Shown: positions 53,974-64,000, counted from the stretch's first letter. The stretch: 64,000 nucleotides of DNA from an uncultured Lachnospiraceae bacterium (GCA_910584695.1 CAJUBR010000001.1:1-64000), one strand, 5' to 3'. A program made the numbers and translations. Notes: generated from the letters alone by a model not told the origin.

Positions 53974-54375
53974 CTACCATACAAAAGCCAGCACCTCACC
54001 GCCAACCTGTGCGTTGCGTGCCTGTTTATCAGTCAACACACCTTTGTTTGTAGAAATGATAGCAATTCCTAAACCACCCAACACCTTAGGAAGTTCATCC
54101 TTGCCCGCATAAACGCGAAGACCCGGCTTGGAAATTCTCTTAATACCAGTAATAATCTTCTCATTTTTATCCTTACCGTACTTTAACGTAATACGGATTG
54201 TTTTAAAATTATCTTCTTCCACCATATCTACCGCTTTAATATAACCTTCTTCCAAAAGAATGTTAGCGATTGCTTCCTTCATCTTTGAAGCAGGAATATC
54301 TACTGTATCATGTTTAGCAGTATTCGCATTGCGGATTCTAGTAAGCATATCTGCGATTGGATCTGTCATTGTCAT
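53974..54375 (-). CDS. rpsH: Ribosomal protein S8
   Basis: 133 aa. [29 protein letters not shown] and C-terminal [26 protein letters not shown] are canonical. GGAGG sits 9 bases before the second Met, so translation may begin at residue 3. Central rRNA-binding protein of the small subunit and, in other bacteria, autoregulator of the spc operon. Confidence 0.97.
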   Translation of the reverse strand: MTMTDPIADMLTRIRNANTAKHDTVDIPASKMKEAIANILLEEGYIKAVDMVEEDNFKTIRITLKYGKDKNEKIITGIKRISKPGLRVYAGKDELPKVLGGLGIAIISTNKGVLTDKQARNAQVGGEVLAFVW

Positions 54376-54393
54376 TTACCTCCTTCAAAAATT

Positions 54394-54579
54394 CTACCAG
54401 CTTGATTTCTTAACGCCTGGGATTTCACCCTTGTATGCTAATTCACGGAAGCAGATTCTGCAGATTCCGTATTTTCTTAACACTGAATGTGGACGTCCAC
54501 AAACTTTACAACGAGTATATTCTCTTGTAGAGAATTTTTGTTTGCGCTGTTGTTTAACAACCATTGACTTCTTAGCCAT
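54394..54579 (-). CDS. rpsZ: Ribosomal protein S14, zinc-binding type
   Basis: 61 aa short S14 with the zinc ribbon CKVC...CRIC (residues about 24-43), the type Z form usual in Gram-positives. It lies between rplE and rpsH. Confidence 0.97.
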   Translation of the reverse strand: MAKKSMVVKQQRKQKFSTREYTRCKVCGRPHSVLRKYGICRICFRELAYKGEIPGVKKSSW

Positions 54580-54593
54580 GAATCTTCCTCCTA

Positions 54594-55133
54594 TTATTTC
54601 TTAAATGGCATACCAAATAAAGTTAATAACTCACGAGCTTCCTCATCAGTCTTAGCGGTAGTAACAAAAATAACGTCCATACCTCTAACCTTATCTACCT
54701 TATCATACTCAATTTCAGGGAAAATCAACTGTTCCTTAATACCCAATGCATAGTTTCCTCTGCCATCAAATGCGTTTGGATTAATACCTCTAAAGTCACG
54801 AACACGCGGTAATGCAAGATTGATCAAACGATCTGCAAACTCATACATTCTTTCTCCTCTTAAAGTTACTTTACATCCGATTGGCATACCCTCTCTCAAC
54901 TTAAAGTTTGCGATTGATTTCTTTGCACGGGTAACAACTGCCTTCTGACCAGTGATGATCTCTAAATCCTGAACTGCTGTATCTAAAAGCTTATGGTTTT
55001 CCTTCGCCTCACCAACACCCATATTGATAACGATCTTTTCAAGCTTAGGAATCTCCATTACGTTTTTGTAACCAAATTTCTTTACCATAGCGTCTTTAAT
55101 TTCGCTATTGTACTGTTCTTTTAATCTACTCAA
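54594..55133 (-). CDS. rplE: Ribosomal protein L5
   Basis: 179 aa. [25 protein letters not shown] and [30 protein letters not shown] are canonical. Binds 5S rRNA and contacts P-site tRNA. Confidence 0.97.
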   Translation of the reverse strand: MSRLKEQYNSEIKDAMVKKFGYKNVMEIPKLEKIVINMGVGEAKENHKLLDTAVQDLEIITGQKAVVTRAKKSIANFKLREGMPIGCKVTLRGERMYEFADRLINLALPRVRDFRGINPNAFDGRGNYALGIKEQLIFPEIEYDKVDKVRGMDVIFVTTAKTDEEARELLTLFGMPFKK

Positions 55134-55156
55134 CTTCTGTGGCCTCCTTTCTTAAA

Positions 55157-55474
55157 TTAGTCAATCTTTTCTAACTTACCGTTCACTTTAGCCACACGAA
55201 CTTTATCTTTCTTCTCGCCCTGGAAACCAATTCTTACAGGCTTTCCTTTGTGAACATACATAACATTAGAAATATCAATCGGTGCCTCTTTTTCAATAAT
55301 ACCACCCTGCTGGTTTGTCATACTTGGTTTAGAATGCTTAGAAACCATGTTGACTCCCTCAACTAATACTTTACTGTTTTTTGTATCTACTGATAATACT
55401 TTTCCAGTCTTACCTTTGTCTTTACCGGTAATAACCTGAACCAAGTCATCTTTTTTAATCTTACTAGTTGCCAT
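55157..55474 (-). CDS. rplX: Ribosomal protein L24
   Basis: 105 aa KOW-domain protein (DDLVQVITGKDKGKTGKVLSVD) that starts 50S assembly. In the usual place between rplN and rplE. Confidence 0.96.
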   Translation of the reverse strand: MATSKIKKDDLVQVITGKDKGKTGKVLSVDTKNSKVLVEGVNMVSKHSKPSMTNQQGGIIEKEAPIDISNVMYVHKGKPVRIGFQGEKKDKVRVAKVNGKLEKID

Positions 55475-55486
55475 CCTGACACCTCC

Positions 55487-55855
55487 TTATAAAACTTCTG
55501 GTGCTAATGAAACGATCTTCATGAATTTCTTATCTCTAAGCTCTCTTGCTACAGGTCCAAAAATACGGGTACCTCTTGGATTCATATCGTCCTTGATGAT
55601 AACAGCAGCGTTCTCATCAAACTTAATATAGGATCCATCCTTACGGCGTGCCCCCTTCTTTGTACGAACAACTACCGCCTTCACAACGTCACCTTTTTTT
55701 ACAACACCGCCTGGTGTTGCATCTTTAACAGAGGCAACGATGATATCACCGATATTAGCATATCTTCTGGTTGAACCGCCTAATACTCTGATACAAAGTA
55801 ACTCTTTTGCTCCGGTATTATCAGCAACTCTAAGTCTTGTTTCCTGTTGAACCAT
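55487..55855 (-). CDS. rplN: Ribosomal protein L14
   Basis: 122 aa from ATG 55855 ([18 protein letters not shown]), behind AAGGAGG; the longer frame adds 18 residues overlapping rpsQ. C-terminal [23 protein letters not shown] is standard. Intersubunit bridge protein. Confidence 0.97.
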   Translation of the reverse strand: MVQQETRLRVADNTGAKELLCIRVLGGSTRRYANIGDIIVASVKDATPGGVVKKGDVVKAVVVRTKKGARRKDGSYIKFDENAAVIIKDDMNPRGTRIFGPVARELRDKKFMKIVSLAPEVL

Positions 55856-55872
55856 TGTCTTTGCCTCCTTGA

Positions 55873-56127
55873 TTATTTCGCTTTCTCTACAATTTCTACA
55901 AGTCTCCATCTCTTGTCCTTAGATAAAGGTCTTGTCTCCATTACTTTTACTCTATCACCGATGTGACATTCATTGTTTTCATCATGTGCCTTTAATTTAT
56001 AAGTTCTCTTTACAATCTTACCATAAAGAGGATGCTTAACATTATCTATGATTGAAACAACAATTGTTTTATCCATCTTATCACTTGTTACAATACCTAC
56101 ACGTGTTTTTCTTAGATTTCTTTCCAC
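55873..56127 (-). CDS. rpsQ: Ribosomal protein S17
   Basis: 84 aa from GTG 56127, placed 7 bases after GGAGG and matching the family start [13 protein letters not shown]-fold protein with [10 protein letters not shown] and [21 protein letters not shown]. Binds 16S rRNA helices 7 and 11. Confidence 0.95.
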   Translation of the reverse strand: MERNLRKTRVGIVTSDKMDKTIVVSIIDNVKHPLYGKIVKRTYKLKAHDENNECHIGDRVKVMETRPLSKDKRWRLVEIVEKAK

Positions 56128-56150
56128 AATAATTCCTCCTTCCACGATAA

Positions 56151-56354
56151 TTAAGCATTAGCCTTTTCCGTCATAACAGACTGGATTCTGGCAATATTTC
56201 TTCTTACCTCTTTAATTCTGCTTGTATTTTCTAACTGGTTAGTTGCATTCTGAAATCTTAAATTGAATAACTCTTTCTTAGCAGCTACTAACTCTGCGTT
56301 TAACTCTTCCACATTTTTAGATCTTAAATCTTCACGATATTCCTTAGTTTTCAC
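56151..56354 (-). CDS. rpmC: Ribosomal protein L29
   Basis: 67 aa from GTG 56354, 8 bases after GGAGG ([22 protein letters not shown]); an earlier GTG at 56363 is adjacent to the Shine-Dalgarno and unlikely. Two-helix protein at the peptide exit that contacts SRP and trigger factor. Overlaps the rplP end. Confidence 0.94.
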   Translation of the reverse strand: MKTKEYREDLRSKNVEELNAELVAAKKELFNLRFQNATNQLENTSRIKEVRRNIARIQSVMTEKANA

Positions 56355-56781
56355 TGCCTGCACCTCCTTCTAAATCTTCACGGGATACAATTTTACATTT
56401 TACAGGCAGCTTATGAGTTGCAAGTCTCAAAGCTTCTTTTGCAACATCTTCCGGCACACCTGCGATTTCAAACATCACACGCCCTGGCTTAACTACTGCT
56501 ACCCAGCCTTCCACATTACCTTTACCTTTACCCATACGAACACCGATCGGCTTAGACGTATAAGGCTTATCAGGGAAAATCTTAATCCAGACTTTACCGG
56601 TACGCTTTACGTAACGAGTCATAGCAACACGGGCTGCTTCAATCTGGTTGGATTTAATCCATGCCGGTTCCAATGCAACAATACCATATTCACCATTGCT
56701 GATCTTATTTCCTCTTGTTGCTTTACCAGCCATAGAACCTCTGAATTGCTTTCTATGTTTTGTTCTTTTCGGCATTAACAT
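56344..56781 (-). CDS. rplP: Ribosomal protein L16
   Basis: 145 aa. [23 protein letters not shown] and [22 protein letters not shown] segment. The start shares its A with the rpsC stop (TAATG). Needed for late 50S assembly and aminoacyl-tRNA positioning. Confidence 0.97.
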   Translation of the reverse strand: MLMPKRTKHRKQFRGSMAGKATRGNKISNGEYGIVALEPAWIKSNQIEAARVAMTRYVKRTGKVWIKIFPDKPYTSKPIGVRMGKGKGNVEGWVAVVKPGRVMFEIAGVPEDVAKEALRLATHKLPVKCKIVSREDLEGGAGSEN

Positions 56782-57446
56782 TATTTATCGCTCCCTTCCT
56801 GATTGTTCTTAGTTGGAAGTACTTCACCATGATAAATCCAAGTCTTAACACCAACTTTACCATAAGTTGTATCAGCCTCAGCAAAACCATAGTCGATATC
56901 TGCACGAAGTGTCTGAAGAGGAATTGTTCCGTCGCTGTAGAACTCAGTACGGGCCATATCTGCACCACCCAAACGTCCCGAAACAGCGGTTTTAATTCCC
57001 AAAGCACCCGTCTTCATCGTCCTGCCCATGCACGACTTCATTGCACGTCGGAATGAAATACGGTTCTCTAATTGTGCAGCAATATTTTCAGCTACTAACT
57101 GAGCATCTGCATCCGGCTTCTTAACTTCTTTTACATCTACCATTAACTTCTTATCTGTTAATTTGGCAACCTCTTTCTTAATAGTTTCAATTTCAGCACC
57201 ACCTTTACCAATTACAACACCTGGCTTAGCAGTGTAAATGATAACTTTCAGTCTGTCAGATGCTCTCTCGATTTCGATTTTAGAAATCTGAGCACTGTAA
57301 AGTCTTTTCTTAAGGAAAGTACGAATCTTTTGATCTTCTACTAAGTTATTTGCAAATTCGCCATCTTTTGTATCAGCATACCATCTGGAATCCCAATCTT
57401 TGATGATACCGACTCTCAAGCCATGAGGATTTACTTTCTGTCCCAT
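56781..57446 (-). CDS. rpsC: Ribosomal protein S3
   Basis: 221 aa. [25 protein letters not shown] start, KH domain with [17 protein letters not shown], and C-terminal [13 protein letters not shown]. mRNA entry and helicase function. Confidence 0.97.
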   Translation of the reverse strand: MGQKVNPHGLRVGIIKDWDSRWYADTKDGEFANNLVEDQKIRTFLKKRLYSAQISKIEIERASDRLKVIIYTAKPGVVIGKGGAEIETIKKEVAKLTDKKLMVDVKEVKKPDADAQLVAENIAAQLENRISFRRAMKSCMGRTMKTGALGIKTAVSGRLGGADMARTEFYSDGTIPLQTLRADIDYGFAEADTTYGKVGVKTWIYHGEVLPTKNNQEGSDK

Positions 57447-57457
57447 TATTTGCCTCC

Positions 57458-57853
57458 TTATCTTTCATCAAGCACGATTGTAATGTGGCTTGTTCTCTTT
57501 TCAATTCTATAAGCTCTACCCTGTGCTCTTGGTTGAATTCTCTTCATTGTTGGTCCCTTATTTGCATAACACTCTGCAATATAAAGGTTTTCTGCCTTAT
57601 AATTTTTATCCGGATAATTATTCTCAGCATTTGCAATTGCTGACTTTAATAACTTCTCTATTACACTTGAAGCATATCTTGGGTTATAAGCTAAGATAGC
57701 AAGTGCAGTTTGTACATCCTTACCTCTGATGGCATCTAAAACGAAACATGCTTTTGTTACAGATACTCTGGCATAAGAAACCTTAGCAGATGGTCTTGTA
57801 TCTTTACTCGCATTTCTTTCTCTTTTAATCTGGGATCTATGTCCTTTTGCCAT
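57458..57853 (-). CDS. rplV: Ribosomal protein L22
   Basis: 131 aa. Lysine-rich N-terminal extension and the [21 protein letters not shown] domain; C-terminal exit-tunnel hairpin [32 protein letters not shown]. Confidence 0.97.
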   Translation of the reverse strand: MAKGHRSQIKRERNASKDTRPSAKVSYARVSVTKACFVLDAIRGKDVQTALAILAYNPRYASSVIEKLLKSAIANAENNYPDKNYKAENLYIAECYANKGPTMKRIQPRAQGRAYRIEKRTSHITIVLDER

Positions 57854-57879
57854 GGATGAACCCTCCTTTCAAATCTCAA

Positions 57880-58161
57880 TTATCTAACTTTTGACTTCTT
57901 TTCGTCCTTGCCATGTCCTCTGTAAGTTCTGGTCGCAACAAACTCTCCGAGCTTGTGACCAACCATATCTTCCGTAACATATACAGGCACATGTCTTCTT
58001 CCGTCATAAACTGCAATTGTATGTCCTACGAAGCTAGGAAAGATAGTAGAACGACGAGACCAGGTTTTAATAACCTGCTTGTCATTACCAGCATTCATAG
58101 CATCGATTTTCTTAAGCAAATGTTCATCTGCAAATGGTCCTTTTTTAAGTGAACGAGCCAT
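57880..58161 (-). CDS. rpsS: Ribosomal protein S19
   Basis: 93 aa. [20 protein letters not shown] and [30 protein letters not shown] are invariant in the family. Head of the 30S subunit. Confidence 0.97.
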   Translation of the reverse strand: MARSLKKGPFADEHLLKKIDAMNAGNDKQVIKTWSRRSTIFPSFVGHTIAVYDGRRHVPVYVTEDMVGHKLGEFVATRTYRGHGKDEKKSKVR

Positions 58162-58179
58162 AGGTTAAACCTCCTTATA

Positions 58180-59022
58180 TTATTTAACGTTCTTACCATC
58201 TCTGGTTCTAACGATCATCTTATTTGATTTCTTGTTCTTTTTACGAGTCTTAAGTCCAAGTGCCGGCTTGCCCCAAGGGGTACATGGACCCGGACGACCG
58301 ATACTGGTCTTACCTTCACCACCACCGTGCGGATGGTCGTTAGGGTTCATAACAGAACCACGAACTGTAGGGCGGATACCCATATGACGTTTCCGTCCAG
58401 CCTTACCGATATTAACAAGACCATGTTCAATGTTGCCAACCTGACCGACTGTTGCACGGGCAATAATCGGAACCATTCTCATCTCACCTGACGGCAGACG
58501 AAGAGTTGCATACTTTCCTTCTTTTGCCATAAGCTGTGCTGAATTACCAGCAGAACGAACCAATTGTCCACCTTTACCCGGATATAACTCAATATTGTGT
58601 ATCTCTGTACCAACTGGAATAGCTTCTAAAGGAAGGCAGTTGCCGACTTTAATCTCTGCATTTGCACCATTCATCAGCTTATCGCCAACCTGCAAACCTA
58701 CAGGAGCAAGAATATAAGCTTTCTCACCATCAGCATAACTGATCAATGCGATATTTGCAGTTCTGTTTGGATCATATTCAATCGAAACAACAGTTGCAGG
58801 AATATCATCTTTTCTTCTCTTAAAATCGATAATTCTATATTTTCTTCTAGATCCACCACCATGGTGTCTTACCGTAATCTTTCCCTGATTATTACGACCA
58901 GCTGTCTTCTTTAAAGAAGTTGTAAGGGATTTTTCAGGAGTTGTCTTTGTAATCACATCAAAATCCAAACCAGTCATATTTCTTCTGGAAGGTGTATATG
59001 GGTTATATGTTTTTATTCCCAT
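58180..59022 (-). CDS. rplB: Ribosomal protein L2
   Basis: 280 aa from ATG 59022 ([18 protein letters not shown]) behind AAGGAG; the frame is open 8 codons further. Contains [16 protein letters not shown] and [15 protein letters not shown], the peptidyl-transferase-centre loop with His. Preceded by a 246-base repeat-bearing spacer. Confidence 0.97.
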   Translation of the reverse strand: MGIKTYNPYTPSRRNMTGLDFDVITKTTPEKSLTTSLKKTAGRNNQGKITVRHHGGGSRRKYRIIDFKRRKDDIPATVVSIEYDPNRTANIALISYADGEKAYILAPVGLQVGDKLMNGANAEIKVGNCLPLEAIPVGTEIHNIELYPGKGGQLVRSAGNSAQLMAKEGKYATLRLPSGEMRMVPIIARATVGQVGNIEHGLVNIGKAGRKRHMGIRPTVRGSVMNPNDHPHGGGEGKTSIGRPGPCTPWGKPALGLKTRKKNKKSNKMIVRTRDGKNVK

Positions 59023-59082
59023 TTTCTTTCTCCTTTCAAATTGCATTTATTATCACGCTTGCTTGCGTATGAATTGTTATCT

Positions 59083-59270
59083 GGCTTTCGCACTAACCTC
59101 AAACTGCACCTTCGGCTTGTTGCGTTCCCCTTCAAGCTTTCGCACAATTTCATCATCCACTCTACTAAATTCGAACTTCGCTTTGCTCGTTCTCATTAAG
59201 TATCGGGATGGGCTTTCGCACTAACCTCAAACTGCACCTTCGGCTTGTTTTCGTTAAGTGCTCAATGCCT
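59083..59270. repeat. Repeat modules in the rplW-rplB spacer
   Basis: 59154-59270 matches 53855-53971 at 111 of 117 positions, with no gaps and all six differences transitions. It ends at the rplW stop codon, the same placement as next to rpsH. Within this spacer a 39-bp unit (starting GGCTTTCGCACTAACC) occurs twice, at 59083-59121 and 59211-59249. The remainder (59023-59082) includes the rplB binding site and CACGCTTGCTTGCGT. Confidence 0.85.
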
Positions 59271-59568
59271 ATAGTCCTTCAAAGATTTCAATATCTTTGC
59301 TGTCTGCCGTTAACTGAACGATCGCTTTCTTAGACTTTGCGGTCCTTCCATAAACCATACCACGTCTCTTTTTCTTACCATCAAGATTCATAGTGTTTAC
59401 TTTGGCAACCTTTGTTCCTTCAAACATTTTTTCAACGGCATCCTTGATCATAGTCTTATTTGCCTCTGGATGAACCTGAAACGTATACTTCTTCTCAGCC
59501 ATAGCATCCATTGACTTTTCGGTAATGATAGGTTTCTGAATTACGTCATAATATTTAATATCTGCCAT
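59269..59568 (-). CDS. rplW: Ribosomal protein L23
   Basis: 99 aa. IIQ-type start [26 protein letters not shown] and [29 protein letters not shown]. Exit-tunnel docking site for SRP and trigger factor. Start shares a base with the rplD stop. Confidence 0.97.
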   Translation of the reverse strand: MADIKYYDVIQKPIITEKSMDAMAEKKYTFQVHPEANKTMIKDAVEKMFEGTKVAKVNTMNLDGKKKRRGMVYGRTAKSKKAIVQLTADSKDIEIFEGL

Positions 59569-60188
59569 TATGCGTACACCTCCTCAATTGCTGCTACTGC
59601 ATCCTTCGTAATCACAACAGTGTCATACTTCAGAATATCATATACATTGATTGCATTTGTCAAAGTAGTCTTTACACCAGGAACATTCTTTGCAGATAAT
59701 ACCAGATTCCGGTCATTATCCTTTGTTATAACTAATGCTTTTGCTACCTCTAGGTTATTCATAACCTCTACAAACTTCTTTGTCTTAATTTCATCTAGTT
59801 TAAACTCATCTAACACAATGAATTTTTCTTCATTCACTCTTGAAGTCAGTACAGATTTCATAGCATTCACTTTTTCTTTCTTATTCAACTTCATAGAGTA
59901 ATCTCTTGGCTTTGGTGCAAACACAACACCACCACCTGTCCACTGAGGAGATCTTGTAGAACCCTGTCTGGCATGACCTGTTCCCTTTTGTCTCCAAGGT
60001 TTTCTTCCGCCTCCACGCACTTCTGCACGTGTCTTAGCGCTCTGAGTTCCCTGACGCTTGTTTGCCAACTGAGCTACAACTGCCATGTGAACTAAATGCT
60101 CATTTATTTCTACACCGAATACAGAATCGTTAAGCTCTAACTTATCAACTTCTTTACCTTCGGTATTGTAAACAGCTACCTGTGCCAT
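59568..60188 (-). CDS. rplD: Ribosomal protein L4
   Basis: 206 aa. Tunnel loop [32 protein letters not shown] is canonical. In E. coli L4 represses its own operon through the S10 leader; this operon has a long leader too. Confidence 0.97.
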   Translation of the reverse strand: MAQVAVYNTEGKEVDKLELNDSVFGVEINEHLVHMAVVAQLANKRQGTQSAKTRAEVRGGGRKPWRQKGTGHARQGSTRSPQWTGGGVVFAPKPRDYSMKLNKKEKVNAMKSVLTSRVNEEKFIVLDEFKLDEIKTKKFVEVMNNLEVAKALVITKDNDRNLVLSAKNVPGVKTTLTNAINVYDILKYDTVVITKDAVAAIEEVYA

Positions 60189-60211
60189 TCTAAATTCCTC
60201 CTTCCTGCAGA

Positions 60212-60898
60212 TTACTTACCACTTTTTACAGTTTCTTTAATCATAACCAATGACTTCTTAGGACCTGGTACAGATCCTTTTACTAGAATAACGTCATTCT
60301 CTGCATCTATTTTAACAATCTCCAAGTTCTGAACGGTAACTCTGACAGCTCCCATATGACCTGCCATCTTCTTACCCTTGAATACTTTACCAGGGTCTGT
60401 TGCACATCCATTCGAACCTGCATGGCGATGGTATTTGGAACCATGAGTCTTAGGACCAGTATGCAGTCCATGTCTCTTAATACCGCCTGCAAATCCCTTA
60501 CCCTTTGACTTAGCTGTTACATCAATCTTATCCCCTTCAGAGAAGATATCTGCTTTAATAACACTTTCTCCGGCAACGTACTCGGAAGCGTTTTCAACTC
60601 TGAATTCTCTTACAAATTTTTTTGGGGTGGTATTTGCTTTCTTGAAATGTCCTACCTCTGCTTTGCCAGCACCATGTGGATTTCTAATCACTTTCTTACC
60701 TGATACATCCTTTGTTGTTATTTTTTCTTTCTTTTCACCGTAACCAACCTGGATTGCTTCATATCCATCGTTGTCCAATGTCTTAACCTGTGTTACTACA
60801 CAAGGTCCTGCCTGTAATACGGTAACGGGTGTCAGCACACCGTCTTCGTTGAAGATTTGAGTCATTCCGACTTTTGTAGCTAAAATTGCTTTCTTCAT
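60212..60898 (-). CDS. rplC: Ribosomal protein L3
   Basis: 228 aa. [17 protein letters not shown] start and [31 protein letters not shown], near the peptidyl transferase centre. A 126-base spacer with a GATTGC-CTTG-GCAATC hairpin separates it from rpsJ. Confidence 0.97.
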   Translation of the reverse strand: MKKAILATKVGMTQIFNEDGVLTPVTVLQAGPCVVTQVKTLDNDGYEAIQVGYGEKKEKITTKDVSGKKVIRNPHGAGKAEVGHFKKANTTPKKFVREFRVENASEYVAGESVIKADIFSEGDKIDVTAKSKGKGFAGGIKRHGLHTGPKTHGSKYHRHAGSNGCATDPGKVFKGKKMAGHMGAVRVTVQNLEIVKIDAENDVILVKGSVPGPKKSLVMIKETVKSGK

Positions 60899-61024
60899 TT
60901 TAATTATTTCCTCCTAATTAATCTACAGCGGATTGCCTTGGCAATCATTCTAAATTTGGCTCAACGCCCATTAGGTATACTGTACTTACATATTAAATAT
61001 TGCTCTGTGAATCTTTTTTCACAA

Positions 61025-61342
61025 TTATTTTGTTTTCATCTTTACATCGATGTAAACACCAGCAGACATATCCAACTTCTGTAATGCATCGATTGTCTTC
61101 TGAGTTGGTGCAATCACGTCGATTAATCTCTTATGTGTTCTTTGCTCAAACTGCTCTCTGGAATCTTTGTACTTATGAACCGCTCTAAGAATTGTGATTT
61201 TTTCAATCTTAGTCGGCATCGGTACAGGACCAGAAACCTTCGCACCTGTCTTCTTAACAGTATCAATAATGTTTGCTGCAGCCTGATCAATTAATTTGTG
61301 ATCATACGCCTTAAGTGTAATTCTCATTACCTGGTTTGCCAT
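61025..61342 (-). CDS. rpsJ: Ribosomal protein S10
   Basis: 105 aa from ATG 61342 ([20 protein letters not shown]) behind GGAGG; 20 more upstream residues are in frame but outside the family. [42 protein letters not shown] is canonical; also the NusE transcription antitermination factor. First gene of the operon. Confidence 0.96.
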   Translation of the reverse strand: MANQVMRITLKAYDHKLIDQAAANIIDTVKKTGAKVSGPVPMPTKIEKITILRAVHKYKDSREQFEQRTHKRLIDVIAPTQKTIDALQKLDMSAGVYIDVKMKTK

Positions 61343-61591
61343 AAAAAAAGCCGCCTCCTTTTCGCACTTATTCATCGAGTACGACAAGCGGTGACTGTAC
61401 ACTCTCCCGTGTGTGTCATATTTTGAAGCATTTTACAATACAACTTTCACACGTCATTTCCCTTTAACAGGATGGTTATTCGTACAGTGACTTGCCGTCA
61501 GTTTCTTAACTTGACATTCGCTCCACGGAAAAACCTGCCACAACGGGCAGCAACCTCACGCTTCTACGCTATCAATGTCACAGCAAGTGCT
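61343..61591 (-). promoter_or_regulatory. Long leader of the S10 operon
   Basis: About 245 bases from the expected start of transcription to rpsJ, with no gene. On the minus strand CTGCC-CGTTGT-GGCAG (61535-61550) is followed by GGTTTTTCC, a terminator-like structure that could attenuate the operon. Further downstream are stems around CACACGGGAGAGTGTAC. Autogenous control is inferred by analogy; this is not the E. coli leader sequence. Confidence 0.55.
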
Positions 61592-61620
61592 AGTATACCT
61601 TATGTTTCAGGGGATTGCAA
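61592..61620 (-). promoter_or_regulatory. S10 operon promoter
   Basis: Minus strand TTGCAA (61615-61620), 17 bases, TATACT (61592-61597). It shares GGGATTGCAA-type sequence around the -35 with the promoter repeat at 3412-3443 (opposite orientation). Confidence 0.8.
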
Positions 61621-61662
61621 GAACTTTTTTCAATAAATTGTATTTTTTCCCGTACAATATTC

Positions 61663-63240
61663 CTACAAAAGCGGAGCATACAAACGCAGCAATCCCTGCC
61701 ACAAACGATATGGCCGGTTCATACTCAGACAGGATTCATATGTGATTTCCCCTGAAACCTCTATTGTATTTTCAATATCTTCCTTAATACTGTTAATAAC
61801 CTTGCTGTGATATAAAAAGGTTGCACACTCAAAATGCAGATACAGGCTCCGGAAATCCAAATTAATGGAACCCACAACTGCATAGTTATCATCCACCACC
61901 ATCATCTTAGAATGAATAAATCCCGGTGTATATTCATAAATCTTCACCCCTGCCTTTGTAAGCGGTTCATAAAAGGAACGGGTCATCATGAAAACGGTTT
62001 TTTTATCGGGAATCCCCGGTGTTATGATTCGCACGTCAATGCCACTCTGGGCAGCCAGAGTGAGTGCCGTAATCATTTCATTATCTACAATCAGATATGG
62101 TGTCGTAATATAGACATATTTTGTAGCCCGGTGAATCATATTCAGATATACGTTTTCTGCAACAATCTCTGAAAATAGCGGATTATCCGCATATGGTTGA
62201 ACAAATCCGTCTGCTCTTTTTTGACATTCCATCGGAAACTCTTCCGGTTTCAGGTGATATTTTTCATAATCCACAGGCTGCTCCGAAACATGCTGCCACA
62301 TTTGCAGAAACATAACCGTAAAATTCCAGGTTGCATCTCCCTTTAACATGACACCGGTATCCCTCCAATGACCATTCATATCCAGCTTATTGATATATTC
62401 ATCTGCAAGATTGATTCCGCCGGTAAAGGAAGTATGTCCGTCTACTACAGTAATCTTCCTGTGGTCCCGGTTATTTAATCGGAGAGATAATGTGGGACTA
62501 AACGGATTAAAACAATAACATTCTATTCCATATTCCCGCAGTTCCAGATAGTACGCAGGAGGAAGCGTACTGACACTCCCCATATCATCATAAATAATCT
62601 TGATTTCTACCCCATTTCTTGCTTTTTCCTTCAAAATTTCTAAAACGCTGTCCCAGAAGGCACCTTCATGTATGATAAAATATTCGATAAAAATGAAGTG
62701 TTTTGCTTTTTTTAGTTCATCTAACATACACAAAAACATTTCTTCCCCAGAGGAAAAATATTTAACACTGGTCTGTTCATAGACAGGATATTTTGCAAGA
62801 TTATATATATATCTAGCCTGTGGTGCAGCATGCTTACTGATTTCTTCTATATGTTCCAAAACAGATGTATCCTGTGTCAGATGCGTTTTCGATTCTGTGA
62901 CTGCTGCCCGAATACTTTTTCGGAATTTACGTCTTGTACTATTTACCGACAGCAAAAGATAGAAAAGACCGCCGAACACCGGAACAAATAGAATTGTGGT
63001 ACACCATGCAAGTTTATAAGCCGGATTAATGGGTTGGTTAATAATATAAATTACCACCAGCAGGCTGATAAAGGCAAGCCCTGCCTGAATATCAAAATAA
63101 TGCTCTTTCAACTGTGTATATGCAACCAAAAGAAAGATTAACTGAACTAACATAAGTAATCCAACCCACACTATTTTATCTATAAATAACGGATAATCAT
63201 TGCTTGTCCGCTTCTTTTTAATTGCCTGTTGTCTCTCCAA
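61663..63240 (-). CDS. cls: Cardiolipin synthase
   Basis: 525 aa from TTG 63240, 8 bases after GAGGAGG; an ATG at 63321 has no visible binding site and its extra 27 residues look unlike a protein start. Two N-terminal helices (about 25-75), then two phospholipase D motifs: HRKITVVDGHTSFTGG and HSKMMVVDDNYAVVGSIN. Joins two phosphatidylglycerols into cardiolipin at the membrane. Confidence 0.92.
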   Translation of the reverse strand: MERQQAIKKKRTSNDYPLFIDKIVWVGLLMLVQLIFLLVAYTQLKEHYFDIQAGLAFISLLVVIYIINQPINPAYKLAWCTTILFVPVFGGLFYLLLSVNSTRRKFRKSIRAAVTESKTHLTQDTSVLEHIEEISKHAAPQARYIYNLAKYPVYEQTSVKYFSSGEEMFLCMLDELKKAKHFIFIEYFIIHEGAFWDSVLEILKEKARNGVEIKIIYDDMGSVSTLPPAYYLELREYGIECYCFNPFSPTLSLRLNNRDHRKITVVDGHTSFTGGINLADEYINKLDMNGHWRDTGVMLKGDATWNFTVMFLQMWQHVSEQPVDYEKYHLKPEEFPMECQKRADGFVQPYADNPLFSEIVAENVYLNMIHRATKYVYITTPYLIVDNEMITALTLAAQSGIDVRIITPGIPDKKTVFMMTRSFYEPLTKAGVKIYEYTPGFIHSKMMVVDDNYAVVGSINLDFRSLYLHFECATFLYHSKVINSIKEDIENTIEVSGEITYESCLSMNRPYRLWQGLLRLYAPLL

Positions 63241-63336
63241 ATCATATCCCTCCTCATTTGATTCCTGTGAGCAGCGAGTCAGTTGGCTGCACCTGTACAG
63301 ATATTGGGCGATGCCAGTCATATTGGGATTATTGAC

Positions 63337-64000
63337 TTAAAACTGCCATCTTCCAGCCGCACCACAGGGCAAAATCAATCCATTATCCGAAACCGGAAGT
63401 CCGATTTCCTGTGATTCCACATAACCGCCATGCCTTGCAACAACTTCTGTCGAAATCAGATAGCTCAGCACAGCAGGCGCAAGCCCTGTCGTATAGGAAT
63501 TCACCAGAAAGAATAGCGGTTTCTCACTTAACAATTGCCCACAAAGTGCTATAAACGGATGAATCTTTTCCTCAATCTTCCAGATTTCCCCCTTCGGACC
63601 CCTTCCATAAGAAGGGGGATCCATGATAATCGCATCATAACGATTCCCACGTCGTATTTCCCTCTCTACAAACTTCACACAGTCATCTACAATCCAACGA
63701 ATTGGAGCATTCGAAAGTCCGGAGGCCTGTGCATTTTCCTTTGCCCAGGTAACCATTCCCTTAGAAGCATCTACATGAGTAACCCGTGCCCCTGCTTTTG
63801 CTGCAGCACAAGTTGCACCTCCAGTATAGGCAAAGAGATTTAATACTTTAATAGGACGCTCTGCTTTCTTAATCAAATCAGAAAACCAGTCCCAATTGAT
63901 TGCCTGCTCTGGAAATAAACCAGTATGTTTAAAACTAAAAGGCTTTAAATGAAACGTCAAATCTCTATAATGAATCGACCACTGCTCCGGCAGGTCAAAA
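63337..64000 (-). CDS. Class I SAM-dependent methyltransferase, 5' part beyond the window
   Basis: About 221 codons visible; the frame is open through the window edge, so the N-terminus is missing. Resembles RlmI/YccW-like RNA methyltransferases: FKHTGLFPEQAINWDWF, SAM motif I VLNLFAYTGGATCAAAKAG, motif II VTHVDASKGMV and the catalytic DPPSYGRGPKGE. The specific RNA target is not determinable. Not part of the cls transcript for certain, though on the same strand and 96 bases upstream. Confidence 0.85.
   Translation of the reverse strand, partial: FDLPEQWSIHYRDLTFHLKPFSFKHTGLFPEQAINWDWFSDLIKKAERPIKVLNLFAYTGGATCAAAKAGARVTHVDASKGMVTWAKENAQASGLSNAPIRWIVDDCVKFVEREIRRGNRYDAIIMDPPSYGRGPKGEIWKIEEKIHPFIALCGQLLSEKPLFFLVNSYTTGLAPAVLSYLISTEVVARHGGYVESQEIGLPVSDNGLILPCGAAGRWQF

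Overview
This window looks like a chromosomal segment of a low-to-mid GC anaerobic Firmicute, most likely a Lachnospiraceae-type gut clostridium. The basis is gene content: a GGGtGRT protein paired with a NifU-like protein, a short three-domain MetH, zinc-ribbon S14, an enlarged ribosomal protein L17, and strong GGAGG ribosome binding sites. The genus cannot be fixed from the sequence alone. There is no phage, insertion sequence, CRISPR array, tRNA or rRNA; nearly everything is ordinary chromosome.

Region 1 (1-16.6 kb) holds housekeeping and metabolic genes: truA (copy 1), dusB, coaX, a class I/II aminotransferase, an orphan sugar-type binding lipoprotein, an ABC-F protein with one degenerate ATP site, a CNNM/CorC membrane protein, a PrsA-like foldase, ilvC-ilvN, metH, dtd and ylmH. 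Region 2 (16.6-22.7 kb) is one module: an OmpR-type regulator and its sensor kinase, then an ABC transporter whose first permease is fused to an M1 metallopeptidase. The transporter promoter carries phased 11-bp direct repeats. Region 3 (22.7-29 kb) has pncC/cinA, a formate/nitrite channel, the GGGtGRT/NifU-like pair, a PHP phosphoesterase, yajC and tgt. Region 4 (29-43.5 kb) has a MacB-type ABC system with a CARDB-type surface protein, NAD synthetase, dapA-dapB behind a lysine riboswitch, a polytopic membrane protein, truA copy 2, an sce7726-type nuclease-like gene and an ECF energizing module (EcfT plus a fused EcfA1-EcfA2).

Region 5 (43.5-61.7 kb) is the full S10-spc-alpha ribosomal protein operon on the minus strand, rpsJ through rplQ, including secY, adk, map, infA, rpmJ and rpoA. 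Gene order is conventional, but the operon is interrupted in unusual ways. Long intergenic spacers carry a repeat family (between rplW/rplB, rpsH/rplF and infA/rpmJ). A long hairpin RNA lies between rpsD and rpoA. Two small secreted or membrane genes sit between secY and adk. The window ends with cardiolipin synthase and the C-terminal part of an SAM-dependent methyltransferase that runs off the edge.

The best leads for something undescribed are the repeat modules and the rpsD-rpoA RNA inside the ribosomal operon, the dispersed GTCACC-hairpin-TCATT elements (one with pseudoknot potential), the secY-adk insertion, and the two-component/ABC/M1 module with its 11-bp operator. I saw no convincing entirely new enzyme system.
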